A stretch of 64,000 bases of DNA from Actinophytocola gossypii. Lineage in GTDB: Bacteria > Actinomycetota > Actinomycetes > Mycobacteriales > Pseudonocardiaceae. The position numbers were made by a program, and so were the translations under genes. The notes under the pieces were generated by a model, which was given only the letters and a program-made list of their open reading frames with translations, had not been told where the DNA came from and ran no database searches. Location of the stretch: contig NZ_JAFFZE010000004.1 of the NCBI RefSeq assembly GCF_025165815.1, forward strand, positions 310,001-374,000, given 5' to 3'. Positions 49,556-58,650 of the stretch are shown here, piece by piece. Each line of letters starts with the position of its first letter. Position 1 is the first letter of the stretch.

Positions 49556-50561
49556 GCACCACCAACTCCCCCGCGCTGCGGATCAGCGGCTCGCCGTAGC
49601 GCCCGCACACGGTGTAGCCGCGCCTGCCGAACTGCTCGACGATCAGGTCGGAGGTCACCGGGTCGACCACGCCGCCCTCGCCGCCGTCGGTGGCCCGCGG
49701 CTTGCCGTGCCGGGTGTTCAGCGACACCACGTACGTCACCCCGATGTCGGCCACCATCCCGACGTAGTGGTCGACCACGTGCGGCTCCATCTCCTGGAAC
49801 GAGAAGGAGTTGACGAACACGTCGAACGGGCCGGACACGTTCGGCAGCCGCCAGTTCGGCAGGCAGGCGGAGGCCGGCAGCGAGAGCGGGCCCGGCTCGG
49901 CCGCGTCCGGGGTCAGCACCCGGTCGCCGAACAGCGTGGACAGGTAGTACGAGGCGACGGTCACCAGCGGCGGGATGTCCAGGTTCACGTAGCGCGCCCG
50001 CTGGTTCCGCTGCATGACGATCTCGCCGAGCACGCCGAAGCCCCCGCCGATCTCCAGGAAGCTCGACGGCGGCTCGTCGACGTGCCGGGACAGCGCGGCG
50101 AGGCACAGCAGGTAGTTCAGGTACGGCTTGCCCCACCGGACCTCGCGGTCGGTCAGCGCGTAGTGGTGCACCGGCCGGCCGACCGCGCTCTCACCGAAGC
50201 CCTCCAGGTCGAACGGCCAGCGGGACTGGTCCCAGGCGAACCGCGCCAGGTCGAAGTCCCGGATCGCCTCGCGGAAGCCGTTCAGCGACCGCAGCCACCA
50301 GCGCCTCGGCAGGCCGGGGTTGGCCTTGAGCGCCGGCTTGAAGGTCTTGGCCACGGTGTCCGGGGCCAACGGCCAGCCGTAGTTCGGGTAGAACCAGTAG
50401 CCGGCCGTCGGCCAGGACTTGAACGTCTCCACCCCGCGGGTCTCGAGGTCGGCGAGGATCTCCCGGAGCCCGGGTGTCCAGAAGTTCGTCGGACGGTAGA
50501 TCGGTTCGCAGCCGTCGACGTCCGCGAGGAGCTGCTTGGTCATCCGGGTCCAGTCGGTCAC
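49542..50561 (-). CDS. Putative sugar O-methyltransferase
   Basis: 339 residues matching the putative sugar O-methyltransferase family. The SAM-binding motif I is FLEIGGGFGVLGEIVMQ, and YVNLDIPPLVTVASYYLSTLFG and VFVNSFSFQEMEPHVVDHYV follow. The N-terminal region FKSWPTAGYWFYPNYGW is also family-like. It is on the same strand as, and 22 bases after, the secreted beta-helix gene, but a role in the glycan locus is not certain; it could methylate a cell-surface or antibiotic sugar. Confidence 0.75.
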   Translation of the reverse strand: MTDWTRMTKQLLADVDGCEPIYRPTNFWTPGLREILADLETRGVETFKSWPTAGYWFYPNYGWPLAPDTVAKTFKPALKANPGLPRRWWLRSLNGFREAIRDFDLARFAWDQSRWPFDLEGFGESAVGRPVHHYALTDREVRWGKPYLNYLLCLAALSRHVDEPPSSFLEIGGGFGVLGEIVMQRNQRARYVNLDIPPLVTVASYYLSTLFGDRVLTPDAAEPGPLSLPASACLPNWRLPNVSGPFDVFVNSFSFQEMEPHVVDHYVGMVADIGVTYVVSLNTRHGKPRATDGGEGGVVDPVTSDLIVEQFGRRGYTVCGRYGEPLIRSAGELVVLRRS

Positions 50562-50583
50562 GCCGACGACCCTACTGCCAGCG

Positions 50584-52869
50584 TCAGCCGGTCTGGTACA
50601 CGGCGATGGTCGTCATGGTCGGGGTGTAGACCTCCGTCGGGAGTTGTTCGGTGAGGGCCACGCGGAGCCTCGTGGTCGTGACCGCGCCGAAGCCGGTCAC
50701 CGTGAGGTCGTGGCCGATGCCGGTGTCGCGGGTCGCGAACGTGACCCACTGGCCGGTTCCCTCGTCCCAGCGCTGGAGCGCGAACGAGCGCACCCTCGGG
50801 TTGGTGCCCGAGTCGGTGTACTCGTCCAGGTAGACCTCGTCGAACGTGGTGTTCCGGCCGAAGTCGACGTCGAGCGTGATCGGGTAGGTCGCGTCGTCGG
50901 CGGCGGCCCAGCGGGTCGACAGGTCGCCGTCGGTCAGCTTGTCCGCGCCGAGGGTGCCGCCCGCGCCGGGGTGCGTGGAGCTCGCGGTGACCGGCTTGTC
51001 CAGTGCCAGGTCGACCCGGCTGTTCGGGTCCTCCTCGACCGGGTCGTCGTCCACCGGGTGCGGGACCTTCGGCCCGATCCGCCGCTCGGCCATGCCGATG
51101 TCCGGGGCGTCGCCGTAGTAGATGTGCGTGCCGAGGAAGTCCTCGGTGCCCAGGCTCGGGTTGTACCGGCCCGCGTCGATCAGCGGGGAGTCCTCGCGCA
51201 GGGCGAAGTGCGCTGCGGCGCGCCGGACGTCGTGCACGCCGATGCCGGTGACGTAGTCCGCCGGGTCGCCGACGAAGCGCGGGTCGGTGCGCAGGCCGCG
51301 CGGGTCGTCCGGTTCCTGGTCGGAGTGGACGCCGCCCGCCTCGTAGTAGGCGTTGTTCGAGAACACCGCGTTGCGCAGAGCGCCGTCCCGGCGGTACCAG
51401 GTCGTCGGGGTGTCCGAGGTGTTGTAGAAGACGTTGTTCAGGAAGTAGACCTTGCTCAGGAACGTCTCGTCGTGGAAGTAGTCGAGGTCGGCGCCGTCGT
51501 AGACGAAGGTGTTGTTCACGAAGTACGTCGGCGAGTAGTTGGACGACAGCATGTTCTTCACGAGCACGCCGTTGTCGTTGACGCTCAGGTTGTAGCGGGC
51601 GATCGAGTTGGAGCTGTTGCCCATGTAGGACATCCAGCCCGCGGCGTTGTCGTGCGAGTAGTTGAACTGGTAGGTGACGTTGAAGTTCGTGTACTCCAGG
51701 TCCCACGGCGTGCCGTCGAACTCGTTGTCCGGGCCGCCGTAGACCTCGTTGAACTGCATCACCGAGTCCGCGCCCGCCCACAGGTAGAGGGCCACCGACA
51801 CCTGCGAGTAGCGCTCAAGGAACCCGTTCACCTCGTTGAACTCGACCAACATGTTCTTGGTGTTGGCGAGCTGGATCGCGCCCTGGCCGATGTTCTCCGC
51901 GTAGTTGTGCGCGATGTAGACGTCCCGGCTGTACAGGTCACGGGTGCGGACCCACAGCTGTTCCCAGCCCTCGTGGAACTTGCCGTTCTCGTCGTACTGG
52001 CCGGACTCGACACCCTCGGCGCCGAACCAGTTGAACGCGAACTGGATGGCGTGCAGCTCGACGTTCTCGAACGTGTTGTCGACGATCTCGACGTCCTTGA
52101 AGTAGTAGCCGCCGGTGCCGTACTCCTTGTAGTTGCGGCTGCCGAAGACCTGGAAGTTCACGCCGCCGTAGTGGATCCGCTGCCAGTGGCTCGGGCCGTC
52201 CAGGTGGTGGACGTACACGTTCGAGATCCGGAAGTGGTCCATGATGTTGTCCGCGCCCTCGGGCAGCAGGTCGGCGTTGATCGACACCGCGATGCCGTCC
52301 CGGACGTGGGACCCGGTGGTGATGTCGGTGGCGAAGTCGTCGTCGTTGGACAGCGCGACGTTGTCGATCTCCCAGTACTGCTGGTTGCGCAGCACGATCG
52401 CGCCGGTCAGCCCGACGGTGTCCGGGTTCTTCGAGCCGTCCTCGGCGAACGGGCTCGGCACGTTGCCGTTGGTCGCGATGTACGGGCGGTCGGCTCTCGG
52501 GTCGCCGTAGGCCGAGATGGTGATCGGCCGGCGTGCCTTGCCGGAGCCCTTCGGCCACAGCTGCTCGTCGTGCCACTCCTCGCCCGCCTTGAGCAGGATG
52601 CGGTCGCCCGGCCGGAACGTCGTCTCGCTGACCTTGCCCAGGCTGCGCCACGCCTTCGACGGCGCGGTCCCGGACGCCCGGTCACTGCCGTGGGTGGCGT
52701 CGACGTAGTAGTCGGTGCCGCCCTTCCGGTTGGGTAAGTTCCCCGGCCACCAGGTCCGGCCGCTGGTGTCCGCCCTGTCCGGCTCGGCGGCCGACGACAC
52801 GGCGGGGAGCAGCGCCAACACGAGCAGCGCCGCGAGTACGGCGGTGAGTCCCGCCCGGACAGTTTTCAT
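50584..52869 (-). CDS. Secreted right-handed beta-helix protein with F5/8-type C-terminal domain
   Basis: 761 residues with a signal peptide (LTAVLAALLVLALLPAVSSA). DYYVDATHGSDRASGTAPSKAWRSL marks the start of a parallel beta-helix, with coils seen as NQQYWEIDNVALSNDD, VEIVDNTFENVELHAIQFA, VYIAHNYAENIGQGAIQLA, LVEFNEVNGF, IARYNLSVNDNGVLVKNM and YFLNNVFYNTSDTPTTW. A Pro-Asp-rich linker (VDDDPVEEDPN) leads to a C-terminal discoidin-like carbohydrate-binding domain (LDKPVTASSTHPG...DVDFGRNTTFDEVYLDEY). Likely a polysaccharide lyase or hydrolase acting outside the cell. Last gene of the glycan operon, ATGA overlap with the previous gene. Confidence 0.8.
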   Translation of the reverse strand: MKTVRAGLTAVLAALLVLALLPAVSSAAEPDRADTSGRTWWPGNLPNRKGGTDYYVDATHGSDRASGTAPSKAWRSLGKVSETTFRPGDRILLKAGEEWHDEQLWPKGSGKARRPITISAYGDPRADRPYIATNGNVPSPFAEDGSKNPDTVGLTGAIVLRNQQYWEIDNVALSNDDDFATDITTGSHVRDGIAVSINADLLPEGADNIMDHFRISNVYVHHLDGPSHWQRIHYGGVNFQVFGSRNYKEYGTGGYYFKDVEIVDNTFENVELHAIQFAFNWFGAEGVESGQYDENGKFHEGWEQLWVRTRDLYSRDVYIAHNYAENIGQGAIQLANTKNMLVEFNEVNGFLERYSQVSVALYLWAGADSVMQFNEVYGGPDNEFDGTPWDLEYTNFNVTYQFNYSHDNAAGWMSYMGNSSNSIARYNLSVNDNGVLVKNMLSSNYSPTYFVNNTFVYDGADLDYFHDETFLSKVYFLNNVFYNTSDTPTTWYRRDGALRNAVFSNNAYYEAGGVHSDQEPDDPRGLRTDPRFVGDPADYVTGIGVHDVRRAAAHFALREDSPLIDAGRYNPSLGTEDFLGTHIYYGDAPDIGMAERRIGPKVPHPVDDDPVEEDPNSRVDLALDKPVTASSTHPGAGGTLGADKLTDGDLSTRWAAADDATYPITLDVDFGRNTTFDEVYLDEYTDSGTNPRVRSFALQRWDEGTGQWVTFATRDTGIGHDLTVTGFGAVTTTRLRVALTEQLPTEVYTPTMTTIAVYQTG

Positions 52870-53888
52870 AGCCGCACATCCTCTTCGTCGATGGCGTCCA
52901 GCGCCGCGGTGTCGACCTCGAACTCGCCGTCGTCGACCCGACGCTGGAGCAACTGGGAGAACTTCTCGTCGACGAGGGAGATCCGGATCCGCTTGGCGTA
53001 GCCGGCGAACGCCGCGTCCTCGTCGACGGTCTTGCCGTCGAGCTGGTAGTAGGTGATGTGGTCCGCGCCGGCGACCGGGTCGGAGACCTCACCGGGGGCG
53101 AGGTTCCCGAGCACGGCCGTGAGCTGCTGGTCGTGGGCGTTGCGGCCGGTGGAGCCGCTGCCGCCGTAGGTGCCCGATGTGATCCGCGCGCCGGGCTCCC
53201 CCGGCGCCACGTCGGCCAGCCGGTCCGCCGCGGCCACCCGGCGTCGCAACGCGCTCGCGTAGTCGGGGGACGCGCCCTCGGGCACCGGGACGACGAGCGT
53301 GGAGTAGGTGTACGTGGTCGCGTTCGCGCTCCAGTCGGCCCGGTTGGTGTCGAACTCGTGCCGGACCTCGGCGTCGGTGACGTGCAGCGGATCGCCGGGG
53401 TTCGCGCTGAGCCGGTCCTTCAGGCTCGTGGCCAGCTCGGCGAGCCGTTTGGTGTAGAACTCCTCCGGCGAGAACTCGGTGACGCCGTAGACGGTCTTCC
53501 CGGCGGCCACGGCCTCGGCGCGGGCGTCGTTCTCGTCCGCCAGCTCGTCGAGGAAGGCCGTGTGGTCGACGGAGTCCACGAGCCCCTGGTCCCGCGCGAG
53601 CACGAGCAGGGTCTTGTCCCGCCGGATCTCCTCCAGCGCGCGGTCCGCGAGCACGCGCAGCGCGGTCGTGTCGCCGGCCCGCTGGTTCCAGTCGAACGTG
53701 TCACCGGCGTCCCGCAGCTCGTTCCGGACGGTCGGCGCGAGCCGTTCCATGTGGAAGAGCAGCTCGTCGCGGGTCACCGCGTGCCCGTCGACGGTGGCGA
53801 TGTCGCCGGAGGGCTGGACGAGCACGACGCCGGTGACGACCAGCGCGGCGACGGCGGCCAGTACGCCGGCCAGCAACCCCCGCCTCAC
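52866..53888 (-). CDS. SurA/PpiC-like membrane-anchored peptidyl-prolyl isomerase
   Basis: 340 residues. An N-terminal membrane anchor (GLLAGVLAAVAALVVTGVVLV) without a lipobox is followed by a SurA-type N-domain (IATVDGHAVTRDELLFHMERLAPTVRNELRD) and a helix-rich, charged middle. A parvulin-like segment is suggested by TDAEVRHEFDTNRADWSANATTYTYSTLVVPV and LGNLAPGEVSDPVAGADHITYYQLDG, though the isomerase core is not complete to my eye. The GTG at 53888 overlaps the fucosidase stop and its stop overlaps the beta-helix start, so it may fold that secreted protein. Confidence 0.65.
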   Translation of the reverse strand: MRRGLLAGVLAAVAALVVTGVVLVQPSGDIATVDGHAVTRDELLFHMERLAPTVRNELRDAGDTFDWNQRAGDTTALRVLADRALEEIRRDKTLLVLARDQGLVDSVDHTAFLDELADENDARAEAVAAGKTVYGVTEFSPEEFYTKRLAELATSLKDRLSANPGDPLHVTDAEVRHEFDTNRADWSANATTYTYSTLVVPVPEGASPDYASALRRRVAAADRLADVAPGEPGARITSGTYGGSGSTGRNAHDQQLTAVLGNLAPGEVSDPVAGADHITYYQLDGKTVDEDAAFAGYAKRIRISLVDEKFSQLLQRRVDDGEFEVDTAALDAIDEEDVRL

Positions 53889-55222
53889 GGTGCCGCCTCG
53901 ATCGCCGCGACCTGGGCGACGACCGGGGTGTCCCGGGTCTGCCGCACCTCCACCACGATGGCGTCGACCTCGACCGGCGGGAACGTCAGGACGCGCCGGT
54001 AGCCCACCGCGTTCGCCTCGGCGAGCGGCGTCAGCCGCCCGTCGACCCTGCCGCTGACGACGACGTGCTCGATGCGTTGACCCTGGGTGATGTCCTCGCC
54101 GACGACGACGGCTTCCACCCGCGCGGTCCGACCGAAGTCGAGGGTCAACCGGGGTTCGTGCGAGACCGTGGCCTCGAGCCGCCTGGCCCAGAAGTCCTCG
54201 ATCCGCTGCCCGAGCCGGGTCAGCACGGTGACGTCGGCGTCGCGCACCAGGCCGTCCGCGGCGGGCGGGACGTTGAGCAGCAAGCAGGAGTTGCCGCCGA
54301 CGGAGCGCAGGTAGATGGTGAACAGCTCGTCGACCGAGCGGACCTGCGTGTCCTCGGCGTCGTGGTGGAACCAACCGGGGCGGATCGAGGTGTTCACCTC
54401 GGCCGGGTACCAGACCAGGTCGTCCTCGTGCCCGGCGAGCGCGGCCCGGCTGCCAAGGTCGAGGTCGTCGCTGCGCACCAGCCGCGCGAACGTCCCGTCG
54501 TCCACCTGCTGCGACCGGTCCGCGATCCGCTCGGCGTCGCGCAGACCGGCGGGCACGACGCTCCACTCGTCGGGGCGGGTGTGGCCGGCCTCGTTCCCGC
54601 ACCAGCGGACATCCGGCCCGCACACGCTGAGCACCGCGTCCGGCTGGAGTTCCCGGACCACCGCGTAGTACCGGTCCCAGTCGTAGACCTGGCGCTTGCC
54701 GTTCGGGCCCTCACCGTTCGCGCCGTCCATCCACACGGAGAACACCGGGCCGTACCGGGTGAGCAGTTCGGTGAGCTGGGCGACGTAGAAGTCGTCGTAG
54801 GCGGTGCCGGAGCCGTAGGACGCCTCGGCGCGGTCCCATGGCGACAGGTAGACGCCGAACCGCAGGCCGTGCCGGCGGGCCGCGTCGGCGACCTCGGCGA
54901 CCACGTCGCCCTTCCCGTCCCGCCACGGTGACGCCGCGACGGTGTAGTCGGTGACGTCACTCGGCCACAGGCAGAACCCGTCGTGGTGCTTGCAGGTGAG
55001 GATCACGCCGGTCATCCCGGCGCTCTTGAGCGCGGCGACCCACTGGTCGGCGTCAAGTCCGGCCGGGTCGAAGAGGGCGGGGTCGTCGGTTCCCTCGCCC
55101 CACTCCCGACCGGTCATCGTGTTCATTCCGAAGTGGACGAACCCGTAGAACTCCAGCTCCTGCCAGGCGACCTGCCGGGCGCTCGGGCGGACCGCGGCCA
55201 GCGCGGGTGCCGGCGCGGTCAC
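53885..55222 (-). CDS. GH29 alpha-L-fucosidase
   Basis: 445 residues of GH29. ELEFYGFVHFGMNTMTGREWG opens the catalytic barrel; LTCKHHDGFCLWPS and YLSPWDRAEASYGSGTAYDDFYVAQLTELLTRYGPVFSVWMDGANGEG follow, where the Asp of WMDG is the expected nucleophile. The C-terminal part (LDFGRTARVEAVVVGEDITQGQRIEHVVVSGRVDG) is a beta-sandwich. No signal peptide is seen, so oligosaccharides are probably cleaved after uptake. The GTG at 55222 overlaps the small membrane protein stop by 4 bases. Confidence 0.9.
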   Translation of the reverse strand: MTAPAPALAAVRPSARQVAWQELEFYGFVHFGMNTMTGREWGEGTDDPALFDPAGLDADQWVAALKSAGMTGVILTCKHHDGFCLWPSDVTDYTVAASPWRDGKGDVVAEVADAARRHGLRFGVYLSPWDRAEASYGSGTAYDDFYVAQLTELLTRYGPVFSVWMDGANGEGPNGKRQVYDWDRYYAVVRELQPDAVLSVCGPDVRWCGNEAGHTRPDEWSVVPAGLRDAERIADRSQQVDDGTFARLVRSDDLDLGSRAALAGHEDDLVWYPAEVNTSIRPGWFHHDAEDTQVRSVDELFTIYLRSVGGNSCLLLNVPPAADGLVRDADVTVLTRLGQRIEDFWARRLEATVSHEPRLTLDFGRTARVEAVVVGEDITQGQRIEHVVVSGRVDGRLTPLAEANAVGYRRVLTFPPVEVDAIVVEVRQTRDTPVVAQVAAIEAAP

Positions 55223-55398
55223 TGGAACCGCCGGTTGTACGTGGCGAGCAGGATCAGCAGGCCGCCGAGCGCGGCGAGCATGACCAGGAGGTTGCCCCAG
55301 CCGACCGTCGCGCGGGCGACGACGACCACCACCACGCACGCCACCGCGGCGACCGCTCTCGCGGTGACGAGCAGCGCCGTGCGCGTCGATTCCTTCAT
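55219..55398 (-). CDS. Small two-helix membrane protein (59 aa) in the sugar operon
   Basis: 59 residues: MKESTRTALL, then two hydrophobic helices (VAAVACVVVVVVA and NLLVMLAALGGLLILLA) split by RATVGWG, ending in NRRFQ. It has GGAAGGAG 5 bases upstream of the ATG at 55398, and its TGA overlaps the fucosidase GTG. It sits between the permease MalG-like gene and the fucosidase gene on the same strand. I know no named family; it could be an accessory of the sugar transporter. Confidence 0.75.
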   Translation of the reverse strand: MKESTRTALLVTARAVAAVACVVVVVVARATVGWGNLLVMLAALGGLLILLATYNRRFQ

Positions 55399-55413
55399 GC
55401 CGGCTCCTTCCGG

Positions 55414-56292
55414 TCAGCCCTTCACGCCACCGGCCGCCATGCCCTCGATGAGGCGGCGCTGGATGAACGCGTAGACGAGCAGGACGGGGACGATGACGAT
55501 GACCATGCCCGCGTAGAGCCGCCCGTAGTCGGCGGCGGCCTTCTGCGCGGTGAACAGGTTGAGCAGGCCGACCTGGAGTGTCTTGCCGTCCCCCGGCATC
55601 AGGGTGAGCGAGATGATGAAGTCGTTCCAGTAGGCCAGGAAGTTGAACAGGATCACCACGGTGACCGCGGGCCGGGCCATCGGCAGCATGACCCTGGTCA
55701 TGGTGGTGAGGCGGGACGCGCCGTCCAGGGCTGCGGCCTCCTCGTAGTCGCTCGGGATCGACCGGAAGTACGCGGTCAGCAGGTACACGGTGAACGGGAT
55801 CGACGTCGCGGCGTAGACCAGCGACAGGACCACCGGGTTGTCGATGAAGAACCCCGACGGCATCAGCTCGCGGAGCGCGCGGTCCCAGCCGACCAGCATC
55901 AGGAAGATCGGCACCACGATGTAGTTGACGTTGACGAACAGTCCGGCGAGCAGCGCGGTCTCCACGATCCGCTTGCCTCGGAAGTCGAACCTGGCGATGA
56001 CGTAGGCCGCCGGCACCGAGACCGCGAGCACGAACACCAGCGCGAGCGCGGTGACGAACACCGAGGTGAGGAAGTACGCGCCCATGTGCGCGTGCACGAA
56101 CGCGTCGACGAAGTTCTGCAGGTGCAGGCCGTCCGGCAGCGTCCACGGGCTGCCGTAGAACTCGCTCTTGTCCTTGACCGAGGCCAGCAGCACCCACGCG
56201 ACCGGCACCGCGATGGCGAGCGCGATCGCCACCACCAGGGCGTGGCTCGCCAACCGGCCGGCGCGCACGCGGGTTGAGCTGTGAACGGTCAT
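55414..56292 (-). CDS. Carbohydrate ABC transporter permease (MalG type)
   Basis: 292 residues with six membrane helices and the EAA loop in YEEAAALDGASRLTTMTRVMLPMARPA. PVAWVLLASVKDKSEFYGSPWTLPDG near the N-terminus is typical of MalG-like permeases. The ATG at 56292 has GAGGA upstream; it starts 10 bases after the partner permease. No ATPase gene is in the operon, so a shared MsiK-type ATPase encoded elsewhere probably powers it, as is usual in actinomycetes. Confidence 0.95.
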   Translation of the reverse strand: MTVHSSTRVRAGRLASHALVVAIALAIAVPVAWVLLASVKDKSEFYGSPWTLPDGLHLQNFVDAFVHAHMGAYFLTSVFVTALALVFVLAVSVPAAYVIARFDFRGKRIVETALLAGLFVNVNYIVVPIFLMLVGWDRALRELMPSGFFIDNPVVLSLVYAATSIPFTVYLLTAYFRSIPSDYEEAAALDGASRLTTMTRVMLPMARPAVTVVILFNFLAYWNDFIISLTLMPGDGKTLQVGLLNLFTAQKAAADYGRLYAGMVIVIVPVLLVYAFIQRRLIEGMAAGGVKG

Positions 56293-56302
56293 CGTGGGGT
56301 CC

Positions 56303-57265
56303 TCAGAACTGGAGTGGTTCGCGCCGGGTCGTCCTGCTCACCAGGAGCGACACGAGGAACGAGAACACGAAGATCACGACGCCGATGGCCATGCCGTAGC
56401 CGTAGGTCGAGTTCGTGTACGCCTGCTTGTACATGTAGCTCAGCAGCACCTCGGACGAGCCGTCCGGCCCGCCGCCGGTCAGCGCGACCACCAGGACGAA
56501 GCTGAGGTTGACCGCGCTCATGATGAAGAACGTCAGCGTGGTGCGGAGGTTCTGCCAGATGAGCGGCAGCGTGATGGTGAAGAACTGGGTGACCGAGGAC
56601 GCCCCGTCGAGCGCGGCGGCCTCGTACAGCTCCTCCGGCACGACCGACATGCTCGACATGTAGAGGACCATGTAGTAGCCGATCGACTGCCACACCATGG
56701 CGAAGGCCACCGAGTAGAGCACGATCTGCTGGTCGCCCAGCCAGACCTGCTCCAGGTTCTCCAGCGACAGCGCCTGGAGCGTGCCGTTGATCAGGCCGTT
56801 CTCCTGGTCGTAGACGGCGGAGAAGATCGCCGCGATCACCACGACGGACAGCACGCTCGGCACGTACAGGACGAACCGGTAGAAGGTCCGGCCCCGCATC
56901 CGCTGCCTGGTCATCACCGCGGCGAGGAACAGCGCGACGCCCATGGTCACGACGGTGACGACGACCAGGAGCGCGACGGTGTTCTGGAACGCGCGGATGA
57001 ACTGCTGGTCGTCGAGGAGCCGGGCGAAGTTCTCGAACCCCACGAACCTCGGGTCCGGGGAGAACCCGCTCCACGCGTAGAGCGAGGTGCGGAACACGTT
57101 CACCGTCGGCACGATCATGAACACGACGAACAGCACCAGCGCGGGCAGCAGGCACAGGAACACGAAGCGCCCGCTGCCCCGTCCTCGGGTGCCGCCCGGC
57201 CGGGGGCGACGGGGCGCGGGCACCGGGGTGCCGACGTCCGTCGGTGGCGCGGAGATGGTCGTCAC
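56303..57265 (-). CDS. Carbohydrate ABC transporter permease (MalF type)
   Basis: 320 residues with six to seven membrane helices. The EAA loop is ELYEAAALDGASSVTQFFTITLPLIWQNLRTTL. The GTG start at 57265 lies immediately next to the binding-protein stop codon (no gap), so translation is coupled. It pairs with the MalG-type permease 10 bases downstream. Confidence 0.95.
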   Translation of the reverse strand: MTTISAPPTDVGTPVPAPRRPRPGGTRGRGSGRFVFLCLLPALVLFVVFMIVPTVNVFRTSLYAWSGFSPDPRFVGFENFARLLDDQQFIRAFQNTVALLVVVTVVTMGVALFLAAVMTRQRMRGRTFYRFVLYVPSVLSVVVIAAIFSAVYDQENGLINGTLQALSLENLEQVWLGDQQIVLYSVAFAMVWQSIGYYMVLYMSSMSVVPEELYEAAALDGASSVTQFFTITLPLIWQNLRTTLTFFIMSAVNLSFVLVVALTGGGPDGSSEVLLSYMYKQAYTNSTYGYGMAIGVVIFVFSFLVSLLVSRTTRREPLQF

Positions 57266-58585
57266 CTACGCGCCCGCCTGCCGCAGCTGCTCGCTGGCGT
57301 CGTGCAGTGCGGACTGCCACTGCGCCTTGGTCTTGTCGCCGCTGATGATGCTGTTCGCGGTGTCGAAGAGGGTGGCCTTGATGTCGACGCCGGGGACCGG
57401 CGCGGTGCTGGCGAACCCGCCGACGAGCGGCGAGACGGCCGGGTCCTCGTACACCTGGTAGAACTCGGCGTTCTCGCCGGACAGGGTGTCCGCGATGCCC
57501 TTGATCGGCTGGATCGCGTTGGCCTCGGCGAAGATCGCGGCCGCCTCGTCGGAGTAGAGGAAGGCGAGGAACTCCTTGGCGGTGTCCTTGTTCTCGGCGC
57601 CGCTGGGGATCCAGGCGGACTCGACGGAGGTGGTGATGTAGCGGTCGCCGCCCTCGCTGACCGCGGGCAGCGGGGTGAGGCCCCACTGGAAACCGTCGGC
57701 GCGCGGGGCGTCGGCCATCTCGCCGACGATCCAGGTGCCGTTCGGCATGAACAGCGCCTTGTTGTCGAGGATCAGCTGCTGGTTCTTGGTGAAGTCCTGC
57801 TCGTTGGCGTAGCCGACCGTGGCGGGTGCGGCGTAGTCGAGCAGGCGGGTGGTGATGTCGAGGACCTGCTGGGCCTCGTCGGTCTGCCAGACGCCTTCCT
57901 GGTAGGTCATCACGTCGTTGTAGAAGTCCTCGCCGCCGACGTCGGCCAGCAGGGAGAAGAAGAAGGAGTCGAGGTACCCGGCGGTCGGGTAGGTGAACAG
58001 GGCGATCCCCCGCGCCTTGGCCGTGTCGCCGAGCGCGAACATCTCGTCCCAGGTGGCCGGGACCTCCCACCCCTGCTGCGCGAACAGGCCCTTGTTGTAG
58101 AACAGGCCGGTCGGCGCGTAGTACATCGGCATCAGGTACGTCTGGTCCGTGCCGTAGGGGTTGGTGTTGAGGTTGCCGACGATCCCGTCGATGAGCTTGT
58201 CCCCCACGGTGGTGTCCTCGCCGGGGATCGTCGTGTCGAGCACGGGGGTGAGGTCCTCGAGGGCCTTGTCCTTGACCAGGGTCTCGGTGAGGGCGGCCTT
58301 GCGGCCCTGACCGAGCACCACGACGTCCGGAAACCGGCCGGCCTTCATGTTCGGGCTGATCTCGTCCTCGATGCTCTTCGAGATCCGCAGCTCGACGTCG
58401 ACGTCCGGGTGCGCGGCCTCGAACGCCTCGATCACCTTGGTGTACATGTCCCTGCCGTAGCCGCCTTCGAGCGCGGCGACGCCGAGGGTCCCGCCGGAGC
58501 CGGAGTCACCACCGGTCGAGCAGCCGGCGACCAGCCCGAGTGCGGCGACGGCGGCGCTCGCCAGAACGAGTGTTCTCTTCATCAT
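57266..58585 (-). CDS. Carbohydrate ABC transporter substrate-binding lipoprotein
   Basis: 439 residues of the extracellular solute-binding family 1 type. The lipobox is VAGC in LVLASAAVAALGLVAGCSTGG. Fold markers are VIEAFEAAHPDVDVELRIS, FPDVVVLGQG and NGTWIVGEMADAPRADGFQWGLTPLP. The ATG at 58585 has GGAAGGAA upstream. It is the first gene of a separate transcription unit whose promoter lies in the 65-bp spacer behind lacI, with an operator core at 58621-58632. With GH29 and GH35 enzymes nearby, fucosylated or galactosylated oligosaccharides are likely ligands. Confidence 0.95.
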   Translation of the reverse strand: MMKRTLVLASAAVAALGLVAGCSTGGDSGSGGTLGVAALEGGYGRDMYTKVIEAFEAAHPDVDVELRISKSIEDEISPNMKAGRFPDVVVLGQGRKAALTETLVKDKALEDLTPVLDTTIPGEDTTVGDKLIDGIVGNLNTNPYGTDQTYLMPMYYAPTGLFYNKGLFAQQGWEVPATWDEMFALGDTAKARGIALFTYPTAGYLDSFFFSLLADVGGEDFYNDVMTYQEGVWQTDEAQQVLDITTRLLDYAAPATVGYANEQDFTKNQQLILDNKALFMPNGTWIVGEMADAPRADGFQWGLTPLPAVSEGGDRYITTSVESAWIPSGAENKDTAKEFLAFLYSDEAAAIFAEANAIQPIKGIADTLSGENAEFYQVYEDPAVSPLVGGFASTAPVPGVDIKATLFDTANSIISGDKTKAQWQSALHDASEQLRQAGA

Positions 58586-58612
58586 TTATGTTCCTTCCGT
58601 TCCAGCGAGGCT

Positions 58613-58642
58613 TACTTTGGCATCGATAACATGGATTCGCAA
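58613..58642 (-). promoter_or_regulatory. Second LacI-type operator and possible promoter of the sugar operon
   Basis: CATCGATAACAT (58621-58632) is identical to the centre-right half of the palindrome at 59667-59690. On the minus strand TTGCGA (-35 candidate, 58642-58637) is followed by 17 bases that include the operator core and then CAAAGT. The operator would therefore cover the promoter spacer. The left arm is poorly conserved. Confidence 0.55.
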
Positions 58643-58650
58643 GACAGGTT

